A DNA stretch of 64,000 bases, taken from Xiphophorus maculatus (lineage: Eukaryota > Chordata > Actinopteri > Cyprinodontiformes > Poeciliidae). Shown here piece by piece: positions 51,601 to 63,600 of the stretch. A program made the translations under genes and the position numbers. The stretch spans positions 27,593,084-27,657,083 of the forward strand of contig NC_036462.1 in NCBI RefSeq assembly GCF_002775205.1. Reading direction: 5' to 3'. The notes under the pieces are model-generated. The model had not been told where the DNA came from. It saw only the letters and a list, made by a program, of their open reading frames with translations, and did not search any database. Numbering within the stretch: position 1 is the stretch's first letter; each line of letters begins with the position of its first letter.

Positions 51601-54600
51601 GTCGACGCTAAAGAACGCCGCGACGTAATCAGTGGCACGCGGAGAACCGCAAGAACGTTAAGCGAGGCGGACGTGCACCGTTCGGTACGATTTAAAATGT
51701 TGTCGAGGCTTTTATTTTGGAAGTTTCAGTATGCTTCATTTCAAAGGGCCAAACTAATCCCATGCGTAATAGTCCTTGGGTTAAAATAGTTATATAAGGC
51801 TCAAAACACAAGTAGCTGATGTAAAAATATTCAAGGCTTTTATTTTGGAATTTTCAGTATGCTTCATTTCAAAAGGGCCAAACTAATACCACGTGTAACA
51901 GTGCTTTGGATGAAAAAGTCAAATAAAGCCAAAAAGAGCAATTACCTGATGTAAAAATATTCAAGGCTTTTATTTTGAAATTATCATTATGCTCCATTTC
52001 AAAGTTCCGAACTAATCCCATGTGTAACAGTGCTTTGGATGAAAAAGTCATATACGGCCAAAAAGAGCAATTACATGATGTAAAAATATTCAAGGCTTTT
52101 ATTTTGAAATTTTCAGTATGCTTCATTTCAGAGGGCCAAACTATTCCATTGTGTAACAGTGCTTTGGATAAAAAAGTCACATAAAGCCAAAAACCGCAAT
52201 TACATGATGTAAAAATATTCAAGGCTTTTATTTTGAAATTTTCAGTATGCTTAATTTCAAAGTTCCAAACTAATCCCATGTGTAACATTGCTTTGGATGA
52301 AAAAGTCACATAAAGCCAAAAACAGCAATTACCTGATGTAAAAATATTCAAGGCTTTTATTTTGAAATTATTATTATGCTCCATTTTAAAGTTCCAAACT
52401 AATCCCATGTGTAACAGTGCTTTGGATGAAAAAGTCATATAAAGCCAAAAACAGCAATTACCTGATGTAAAAATATTCAAGGCTTTTATTTTGAAATTAT
52501 TATTATTCTCCATTTTAAAGTTCCAAAGTAATCCCATGTGTAACAGTGCTTTGGATGAAAACGTCAAATAAAGCCAAAAACAGCAATTACCTGATGTAAA
52601 AATATTCAAGGCTTTTATTTTGAAATTATTATTCTCCATTTTAAAGTTCCAAACTAATCCCATGTGTAACATTGCTTTGGATGAAAAAGTAATATACGGC
52701 CAAAAAAAGCAATTACCTGATGTAAAAATATTCAAGGCTTTTATTTTGAAATTATTATTATTCTCCATTTTAAAGTTCCAAAGTAATCCCATGTGTAACA
52801 GTGCTTTGGATGAAAACGTCAAATAAAGCCAAAAACAGCAATTACCTGATGTAAAACTATTCAAGGCTTTTATTTTGAAATTATTATTATGCTCCATTTT
52901 AAAGTTCCAAACTAATCCCATGTGTAACAGTTACTGAGTTAAATCAGTTATATACAGCCCATAGCAGCAGTAGTTCTAAAGGCCAGTTCTCAGTCCTGAT
53001 CTGTTTCAACTGAGGATAGATAGAACTACAGCGATGCGTATTCGTAGTCCAAATCAGCAGCCAATAGCCTCTTGAGTTCCGTTGCTATGGCAAATAATGG
53101 TCTCAGCAGGTGTGAGCTCTGAGCTGTGAGCTCTCAAACACACAAGTGTGTTTGAGCAAACACACTTTACTGAAAAAAAGCATTGGAAACAAATCCTTCT
53201 TGTTCGGGAACCGTAATACATATTCGAAAAGCGTTTCGAGCGTATGACAGTTCAATGTGTCTTCTGCGATAGTCCCGAGATTCATATCTGTACCTCACTC
53301 AGAGCATTTACAGCGATGAGAGAAAGAAATGTTGTGCCCAGATATGAACCGAGATGGGCTGTCACTCTAATGTGAAGAAAAATGAGAAACTTTGGGTCGC
53401 TTAGAGGCAAATTGTGGACAAACCGTAACTGGTATCGACGAGCCGTCTTCACTTTCGAAGAGATCACAGACGTATCTACAAAATGAAATTTGAATGGCAT
53501 TTCTAGGTGAATTTGTGACGACACAGCAAATCCTCAAAAATAGGGTATTTCTAGGATTTTTCCCATTGAGTTATAATGGGGTTTTTTTCGTAGTTTTTTG
53601 CGAATTATGTCGCCACGTTAAGCCCAAATCCCACCAGAAGTAATAGCTCCAATGGCGTGAATTTTCTGCACGTTTTGATACCTCATTTGTAGGTGTGCAC
53701 CCAGCGGTACGAGCCGCATTAACGGTTACGGAAGAAAAATAAAGAATTATAAAAATTTCGGAAGAAATTTAGCCGGGGCCTGCCAAGGCGCGGCCGTGGG
53801 GTTCGGGCCCGGCGTCGTCGCGCCACAAATCGGCGTCGACGCCAAAGAACGCCGCGACGTAAGCAGTGGCACGCGGAGAACCGCAAGAACGTTAAGCGAG
53901 GCGGACGTGCATCGTTCGGTACGATTTAAAATGTTGTCGAGGCTTTTATTTTGGAAGTTTTGTTAAACTTCATTTCAAAGGGCCAAACTAATCCCATGCG
54001 TAATAGTCCTTGGGTTAAAATAGTTATATAATGCTCAAAACACAAGTAGCTGATGTAAAAATATTCAAGGCTTTTATTTTGAAATTTTGAGTATGCTTCA
54101 TTTCAAAGGGCCAAACTAATACCACGTGTAACAGTGCTTTGGATGAAAAAGTCAAATAAAGCCTAAAAGAGCAATTACGTCATGTAAAATTATTCAAGGC
54201 TTTTATTTTGAAATTTTCAGTATGCTTCATTTCAAAGGGCCAAACTAATACCACGTGTAACAGTGCTTTGGATGAAAAAGTCCAATAAAGCCAAAAAGAG
54301 CAATTACCTGATGTAAAAATATTCAAGGCTTTTATTTTGAAATTATTATTATTCTCCATTTTAAAGTTCCAAAGTAATCCCATGTGTAACAGTGCTTTGG
54401 ATGAAAACGTCAAATAAAGCCAAAAACAGCAATTACCTGATGTAAAAATATTCAAGGCTTTTATTTTGAAATTATTATTATTCTCCATTTTAAAGTTCCA
54501 AAGTAATCCCATGTGTAACAGTGCTTTGGATGAAAACGTCAAATAAAGCCAAAAACAGCAATTACCTGATGTAAAAATATTCAAGGCTTTTATTTTGAAA

Positions 54601-57600
54601 TTATTATTCTCCATTTTAAAGTTCCAAACTAATCCCATGTGTAACAGTGCTTTGGATGAAAACGTCAAATAAAGCCAAAAACAGCAATTACCTGATGTAA
54701 AAATATTCAAGGCTTTTATTTTGAAATTATTATTCTCCATTTTAAAGTTCCAAACTAATCCCATGTGTAACATTGCTTTGGATGAAAAAGTCATATACGG
54801 CCAAAAAAAGCAATTACCTGATGTAAAAATATTCAAGGCTTTTATTTTGAAATTATTATTATTCTCCATTTTAAAGTTCCAAAGTAATCCCATGTGTAAC
54901 AGTGATTTGGATGAAAACGTCAAATAAAGCCAAAAACAGCAATTACCTGATGTAAAAATATTCAAGGCTTTTATTTTGAAATTATTATTCTCCATTTTAA
55001 AGTTCCAAACTAATCCCATGTGTAACATTGCTTTGGATGAAAAAGTCATATACGGCCAAAAAAAGCAATTACCTGATGTGAAAATATTCAAGGCTTTTAT
55101 TTTGAAATTATTATTCTCCATTTTAAAGTTCCAAAGTAATCCCATGTGTAACATTGCTTTGGATGAAAAAGTCATATACGGCCAAAAAGAGCAATTACTT
55201 CATGTAAAATATTCAAGGCTTTTATTTTGAAATTTTCAGTATGCTTCATTTTAAAGTTCTGAACTAATACCACGTGTAAGAGTGCTTTGGATGAAAAAGT
55301 CAAATAAAGCCAAAAAGAGCAATTACGTCATGTAAAAATATTCAAGGCTTTTATTTTGAAACTTTTGTTAAGCTTCATTTCAAAGGGCCAAACTAATACC
55401 ACGTGTAACAGTGCTTTGGATGAAAAAGTCAAATAAAGCCAAAAAGAGCAATTACATGATGTAAAAATATTCAAGGCTTTAATTTTGAAATTTTTGTTAA
55501 TATTCATTTCAAAGGGCCAAACTAATACCATGTGTAACAGTGCTTTGGATGAAAAAGTCAAATAAAGCCAAAAAGAGCAATTACGTCATGTAAAAATATT
55601 CAAGGCTTTTATTTTGAAATTTGCAGGATGCTTCATTTCAAAGGGCCAAACTAATCCCATGCGTAATAGTCCTTCGGTTAAAATAGTTATATAATGCTCA
55701 AAACACAAGTAGCTGATGTAAAAATATTCAAGGCTTTTATTTTGAAATTTTTGTTAAGCTTCATTTTAAAGGGCCAAACTAATACCATGTGTAACAGTGC
55801 TTTGGATGAAAAAGTCAAATAAAGCCAAAAAAGAGCAATTACGTCATGTAAAAATATTCAGGGCTTTTATTGTGAAATTTTCAATATGCTTAATTTTAAA
55901 GTGTAAAACTAATCCCATGTGTAACAGTTACTGAGTTAAATCAGTTATATACAGCCCAAAGCAGCAAGTAGTTGTAAAGGCCAGTTCTCAGTCCTGATCT
56001 GTTTCAACTGAGGATAGATAGAACTACAACGATGCGTATTCGTAGTCCTAACCAGCAGCCAATAGCCTCTTGAGTTCCGTTGCTATGGCAAATAATGGTC
56101 TCAGCAGGTGTGAGCTCTGAGCTGTGAGCTCTCAAACACACAAGTGTGTTTGAGCAAACACACTTTACTGAAAAAAAGCATTGGAAACAAATCCTTCTTG
56201 TTCGGGAACCGTAATACATATTCGAAAAGCGTTTTAAGCGTATGACAGTTCAATGTGTCTTCTGCGATAGTCCCGAGATTCATATCTGTACCTCACTCAG
56301 AGCATTTACAGTGATGAGAGAAAGAAATGTTGTGCCCAGATATGAACCGAGGTCGGCTGTCACTCTAATATGAGCAAAAATGAGAAACTTTGGGTCGCTT
56401 AGAGGCAAATTGTGGACAAACCATAACTGGTATCGACGAGCCGTCTTCACTTTCGAAGAGATCACAGACGTATCTACAAAATGAAATTTGAATGGCATTT
56501 CTAGGTGAATTTGTGACGACACAGCAAATCCTCAAAAATAGGGTATTTCTAGGATTTTTCCCATTGAGTTATAATGGGGTTTTTTTCGTAGTTTTTTGCG
56601 AATTATGTCGCCATGTTAATCCCGAATCCCACCAAAAGTAATAGCTGGAATGGCGTGAATTTTCTGCACGTTTTGATACCTCTTTTGTAGGTGTGCACGC
56701 AGCGGTATGAGCCGCATTAACGGTTACGGATGAAAAATAAAGAATAACTAGAAAATTTCGGAAGAAATTTAGCCGGGGCCTGCCAAGGCGCGCCCGTGGG
56801 GTTCGGGCCCGGCGTCGTCGCGCCACAAATCGGCGTCGACGCCAAAGAACGCCGCGACGTGACCAGTGGCACGCGGAGAACCGCAAGAACGTTAAGCGAG
56901 GCGGACGTGCACCGTTCGGTACGATTTAAAATGTTGTCGAGGCTTTTATTTTGGAAGTTTCAGTATGCTTCATTTCAAAGGGCCAAACTAATCCCATGCG
57001 TAATAGTCCTTGGGTTAAAATAGTTATATAATGCTCAAAACACAAGTAGCTGATGTAAAAGTATTCAAGGCTTTTATTTTGAAATTTTCAGTATGCTTCA
57101 TTTTAAAGTTCTGAACTAATACCACGTGTAAGAGTGCTTTGGATGAAAAAGTCAAATAAAGCCAAAAAGAGCAATTACGTCATGTAAAAATATTCAAGGC
57201 TTTGATTTTGAAATTTTCTGTATGCTTCATTTCAAAGGGCCAAACTAATACCATGTGTAACAGTGCTTTGGATGAAAAAGTCAAATGAAGCCAAAAAGAG
57301 CAATTACATGATGTAAAAATATTCAAGGCTTTTATTTTGAAATTATTATTATGCTCCATTTTAAAGTTCCAAACTAATCCCATGTGTAATAGTCATTGGG
57401 TTAAATCAGTTATTTATTGCTCAAAAGAGCAATTATCTGATGTAAAATATGTCAAGGCTTTTATTTTGGAATTTTTGTTAAACTTCAATTCAAAGGTCCA
57501 AACTAATTCCATGTATAACAGTCATTGGGTTAAATCAGTTATATAATGCTGAAAACGCAAGTAGTTAGCAAAATGCTAATGTTAGCATCATTGCTGTCAC

Positions 57601-60600
57601 TAGCATGTGGGACATCACTAGGATGTTCTCTATAATGGACTTACTCCATTCAGTATACTAAACATGGCTAATAAGTCCAATAAATAGCTAATAGCTTATT
57701 TAAGCTAAAATGCTAATGCTAATGAACTGCCTTGCTGTGCAAGGCAGTTCCCTAACCTGAGAGAAACAGATAATGCAGAATAATATTATTGCACTGCCTG
57801 CGGCGGTGCACTAACCTCAGGGGCATGTTGAGGCTTTTATTTTGAAATTTCAGTATGCTTCATTTTAAAGTTCTGAACTAATACCACGTGTAAGAGTGCT
57901 TTGGATGAAAAAGTCAAATAAAGTCAAAAAGAGCAATTACGTCATGTAAAAATATTCAAGGCTTTTATTTTGAAATTTTTAGTATGCTTCATTATAAAGT
58001 TCTGAACTAATACCATGTGTAACAGTGCTTTGGATGAAAAAGTCAAATAAAGCCAAAAAGAGCAATTACGTCATGTAAAATTATTCAAGGCTTTTATTTT
58101 GAAATTTTCAGTATGCTTCATTTCAAAGGGCCAAACTAATACCACGTGTAACAGTGCTTTGGATGAAAAAGTCAAATAAAGCCAAAAACAGCAATTACCT
58201 GATGTAAAAATATTCAAGGCTTTTATTTTGAAATTATTATGCTCCATTTTAAAGTTCCAAACTAATCCCATGTGTAACAGTGCTTTGGATGAAAAAGTCA
58301 TATAAAGCCAAAAACAGCAATTACCTGATGTAAAAATATTCAAGGCTTTTATTTTGAAATTATTATTATTCTCCATTTTAAAGTTCCAAAGTAATCCCAT
58401 GTGTAACAGTGCTTTGGATGAAAACGTCAAATAAAGCCAAAAACAGCAATTACCTGATGTAAAAATATTCAAGGCTTTTATTTTGAAATTATTATTATTC
58501 TCCATTTTAAAGTTCCAAACTAATCCCATGTGTAACATTGCTTTGGATGAAAAAGTCATATACGGCCAAAAAAAGCAATTACCTGATGTAAAAATATTCA
58601 AGGCTTTTATTTTGAAATTATTATTATTCTCCATTTTAAAGTTCCAAAGTAATCCCATGTGTAACAGTGCTTTGGATGAAAACGTCAAATAAAGCCAAAA
58701 ACAGCAATTACCTGATGTAAAAATATTCAAGGCTTTTATTTTGAAATTATTATTATGCTCCATTTTAAAGTTCCAAACTAATCCCATGTGTAACATTGCT
58801 TTGGATGAAAAAGTCATATACGGCCAAAAAAAGCAATTACCTGATGTAAAAATATTCAAGGCTTTTATTTTGAAATTATTATTATTCTCCATTTTAAAGT
58901 TCCAAAGTAATCCCATGTGTAACAGTGCTTTGGATGAAAACGTCAAATAAAGCCAAAAACAGCAATTACCTGATGTAAAAATATTCAAGGCTTTTATTTT
59001 GAAATTATTATTATGCTCCATTTTAAAGTTCCAAACTAATCCCATGTGTAACAGTTACTGAGTTAAATCAGTTATATACAGCCCATAGCAGCAGTAGTTC
59101 TAAAGGCCAGTTCTCAGTCCTGATCTGTTTCAACTGAGTATTCCACTATAGATAGAACTACAGTGATGCGTATTCGTAGTCCTAACCAGCAGCCAATAGC
59201 CTCTTGAGGTCCGTTGCTATGGCAAATAATGGTCTCAGCAGGTGTGAGCTCTGAGCTCTGAGCTCTCAAACACACAAGTGTGTTTGAGCAAACACACTTT
59301 ACTGAAAAAAAGCATTGGAAACAAATCCTTCTTTTTCGGGAACCGTAATACATATTCGAAAAGCGTTTCGAGCGTATGACAGTTCAATGTGTCTTCTGCG
59401 ATAGTCCCGAGATTCATATCTGTACCTCACTCAGAGCATTTACAGTGATGAGAGAAAGAAATGTTGTGCCCAGATATGAACCGAGATCGGCTGTCACTGT
59501 AATTTCAGCAAAAATGAGAAAGTTTGGGTCGCTTAGAGGCAAATTGTGGACAAACCGTAACTGGTATCGACGAGCCGTCTTCACTTTCGAAGAGATCACA
59601 GACGTATCTACAAAATGAAATTTGAATGGCATTTCTAGGTGAATTTGTGACGACACAGCAAATCCTCAAAAATAGGGTATTTCTAGGATTTTTCCCATTG
59701 AGTTATAATGGGGTTTTTTTCGTAGTTTTTTGCGAATTATGTCGCCACGTTAAGCCCAAATCCCACCAGAAGTAATAGCTCCAATGGCGTGAATTTTCTG
59801 CACATTTTGATACCTCATTTGTAGGTGTGCACGCAGCGGTATGAGCCGCATTAACGGTTACGGAAGAAAAATAAAGAATTATAATAATACTTAAAGAGAC
59901 GCTTCTCTCCGACAATAGTAATAGGTTCCTGCCATTGCTTTGCATGGCAGGCCCCAATAATAACTAGAAAAACAAAATTTCTGAAGAAATTTAGCCGGGG
60001 CCTGCCAAGGCGCGCCCGTCGGGCTTGGGCCCGGCGTCGTCACGCCACAAATTGGCGTCGACGCTAAAGAACGCCGCGACGTAATCAGTGGCACGCGGAG
60101 AACCGCAAGAACGTTAAGCGAGGCGGACGTGCACCATTCGGTACGATTTAAAATGTTGTCAAGGCTTTTATTTTGGAAGTTTTGTTAAACTTCATTTCAA
60201 AGGGCCAAACTAATCCCATGCGTAATAGTCCTTGGGTTAAAATAGTTATATAATGCTCAAAACACAAGTAGCTGATGTAAAAATATTCAAGGCTTTTATT
60301 TTGAAATTTTCAGTATGCTCCATTTTAAATTTCCGAACTAATCCCATGTGTAACAGTGCTTTGGATGAAAAAGTCATATACGGCCAAAAAAAGCAATTAC
60401 GTCATGTAAAATATTCAAGGCTTTTATTTTGAAATTTTCAGTATGCTTAATTTTAAAGTTCCAAACTAATCCCATGTGTAACAGTGCTTTGGATGAAAAA
60501 GTCACATAAAGCCAAAAACAGCAATTACCTGATGTAAAAATATTCAAGGCTTTTATTTTGAAATTATTATTATGCTCCATTTTAAAGTTCCGAACTAATC

Positions 60601-63600
60601 CCATGTGTAACATTGCTTTGGATGAAAAAGTCATATACGGCCAAAAAGAGCAATTACGTCATGTAAAATATTCAAGGCTTTTATTTTGAAATTTTCAGTA
60701 TGCTTAATTTTAAAGTTCTGAACTCATACCACGTGTAACAGTGCTTTGGATGAAAAAGTCAAATAAAGGCAAAAACAGCAATTACGTCATGTAAAAATAT
60801 TCAGGGCTTTTATTGTGAAATTTTCAGTATGCTTCATTTCAAAGGGCCAAACTAATCCCATGTGTAACAGTGCTTTGGATGAAAAAGTCAAATAAAGCCA
60901 AAAAGAGCAATTACATGATGTAAAAATATTCAAGGCTTTTATTTTGAAACTTTTGTTAAGCTTCATTTCAAAGGGCCAAACTAATACCACGTGTAACAGT
61001 GCTTTGGATGAAAAAGTCAAATAAAGCCAAAAAGAGCAATAACATGATGTAAAAATATTCAAGGCTTTTATTTTGAAATTTTCAGTATGCTTCATTTTAA
61101 AGTTCTGAACTAATCCCATGTGTAACAGTGCTTTGGATGAAAAAGTCAAATAAAGCCAAAAAGAGCAATTATGTCATGTAAAAATATTCAAGGCTTTTAT
61201 TTTGAAATTTTTGTTAAGCTTCATTTTAAAGGGCCAAACTAATACCATGTGTAACAGTGCTTTGGATGAAAAAGTCAAATAAAGCCAAAAAAGAGCAATT
61301 ACGTCATGTAAAAATATTCAGGGCTTTTATTGTGAAATTTTCAATATGCTTAATTTTAAAGTGTAAAACTAATCCCATGTGTAACAGTTACTGAGTTAAA
61401 TCAGTTATATATAGCCCAAAGCAGCAAGTAGTTGTAAAGGCCAGTTCAGTCCTGATCTGTTTCAACTGAGTATTCCACTATAGATAGAACTACAGTGATG
61501 CGTATTCGTAGTCCTAACCAGCAGCCAATAGCCTCTTGAGTTCCGTTGCTATGGCAAATAATGGTCTCAGCAGGTGTGAGCTCTGAGCTGTGAGCTCTCA
61601 AACACACAAGTGTGTTTGAGCAAACACACTTTACTGAAAAAAAGCATTGGAAACAAATCCTTCTTGTTCGGGAACCGTAATACATATTCGAAAAGCGTTT
61701 TAAGCGTATGACAGTTCAATGTGTCTTCTGCGATAGTCCCGAGATTCATATCTGTACCTCACTCAGAGCATTTACAGCGATGAGAGAAAGAAATGTTGTG
61801 CCCAGATATGAACCGAGATGGGCTGTCACTCTAATTTGAAGAAAAATGAGAAACTTTGGGTCGCTTAGAGGCAAATTGTGGACAAACCGTAACTGTTATC
61901 GACGAGCCGTCTTCACTTTCGAAGAGATCACAGACGTATCTACAAAATGAAATTTGAATGGCATTTCTACGTGAATTAGTGACGACACAGAAAATCCTCA
62001 AAAATAGGGTATTTCCAGGATTTTTCCCATTGACTTATAATGGGGTTTTTTTCGTAGTTTTTTGCGAATTATGTCGCCACGTTAAGCCCAAATCCCACCA
62101 AAAGTAATAGCAACAATGGCGTGAATTTTCTGCACGTTTTGATACCTCATTTGTAGGTGTGCACCCAGCGGTATGAGCCGCATTAACGGTTACGGAAGAA
62201 AAATAAAGAACTATAATAATAAAGAGACGCTTGTTGGGTGTAGAGTAATAGGTTCCTGCCATTGCTTTGCATGGCAGGCCCCAATAAAGAAACTTTTCTT
62301 GGGAGAATAGCAATAGGTTCCTGCCATTGCTTTGCATGGCAGGCCCCAATAATAATAAAGAAACTTTTCTTGGGAGAATAGCAATAGGTTCCTGCCATTG
62401 CTTTGCATGGCAGGCCCCAATAAGATACTTGCTTTCTGTACACAGCAGTGTTTTCGCTTAAAACAAACTTAAATTTAAAAATGTAGCTATAAATGCACTT
62501 TAAAGAATCAAATCATATATTAATTAATGCTTGATAAGTTGCTATTATCTAAACCTGTGGGATCTTTGGTATTTGTAAGCTTTCAAATGACAGATAAGGA
62601 GTTGAGTTTTCTTCATCATCATATTTAAAGATGCACCCTCTCTGATTGGATTTTATACCTGGTTAGGGACCCGGACCTTTCTATGCATCATTGTTTTTTT
62701 ACACAAGACGATTTATTTTTTGATTTTACAGATATGTCGAAAATTCGGTAACCAAAATCACTTATTGTTAGAGACGTATGACATATTGGCATCAACATCG
62801 GTATCGGCCGATGTTAGTAATGACATTTTTTTTTTTTACATATTCTAATCAATTCATTAAGAAAAAAATATATATTAATGGAAAATGGAAATTTTAATTG
62901 TATTACCCGGATAATAAAATTTAAACAACTACGTGTTTTATTTATTTTTTTGTTAGGATGCCAGCCATCCTGGATGGAGAAGACGAAGTGAGAAGATGGC
63001 TCGATTTTGGGGAGGTGAGATCTCTGGACGCCATCAAGCTGCTTCAGTCCAAGGACGTTTTGACTTTTCACCCCGTCTCGTCTTTTGTCAACAACTCGCG
63101 CAACAACTCCCCAGAGTGCCTCCAACCGGTGGATCTCGACCGCAAAAAGGTAGCAATACCAACAAGTGACTGTCTTTCAATAACAGCCATACAGTCAGAC
63201 AAGTGCATCTCAGTAAATGAAACTATTATTAAAAAGTGAATTCATCTCAGTTATTCAATTCAAAGTGAAACATATGTATTATATGGATGAGCAACATATT
63301 CCAGTATATACATGTGCTTATTTTTGCTGTTTTAATATCACATAAGACCTGTTAGATAAAAGTATTTTAAAAATTGAAACGTGATGTTTTAGCCAACATA
63401 ATCATGGGGAGACGGCTGGTCAGACCCAAGAGTGCAGACAAACTGAAGGGCGTTATTGGAGCAATCTTCGTCACTTTTTCCATCCAAGCCACGCCTCTTT
63501 GGTGCAATAATTCATGCAAAACAAGAGCTTGGAGTGAAATTAATGCAACACTGGATGGGAATAAATCTTGTGACATTTGCAGAAAGTTTTTGAAACAATA

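Larger units (their letters stand above)
38561..62420 (+). repeat. 23.9-kb array of nine composite repeat units in hmces intron 4
   Basis: Nine direct units of 2.2-3.2 kb. Module order in each is: (1) a CpG-rich head of about 190 bp starting CTAGAAAATTT; (2) 8-16 tandem subrepeats of about 129 bp sharing CAAGGCTTTTATTTTGAAA and ATCCCATGTGTAACAGTGC; (3) a tail of 0.8-0.9 kb ending GCCGCATTAACGGTTACGG and GAAAAATAAAGAA; (4) in units 2, 4, 5, 8 and 9, one to three copies of a 65-bp hairpin module. Head GGGGCCTGCCA (38588-38598) and hairpin-module TGGCAGGCCCC (43610-43620) are inverted copies. No protein homology; long open frames follow from the repeat length being a multiple of three. The layout resembles Helentron/DINE-1-like non-autonomous elements. 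That assignment is inference. Confidence 0.93.

Noticed and set aside
38561..62420. CRISPR-like array
   Set aside because: Repeats are contiguous 129-base units without unique spacers, in a vertebrate genome, with no cas genes.
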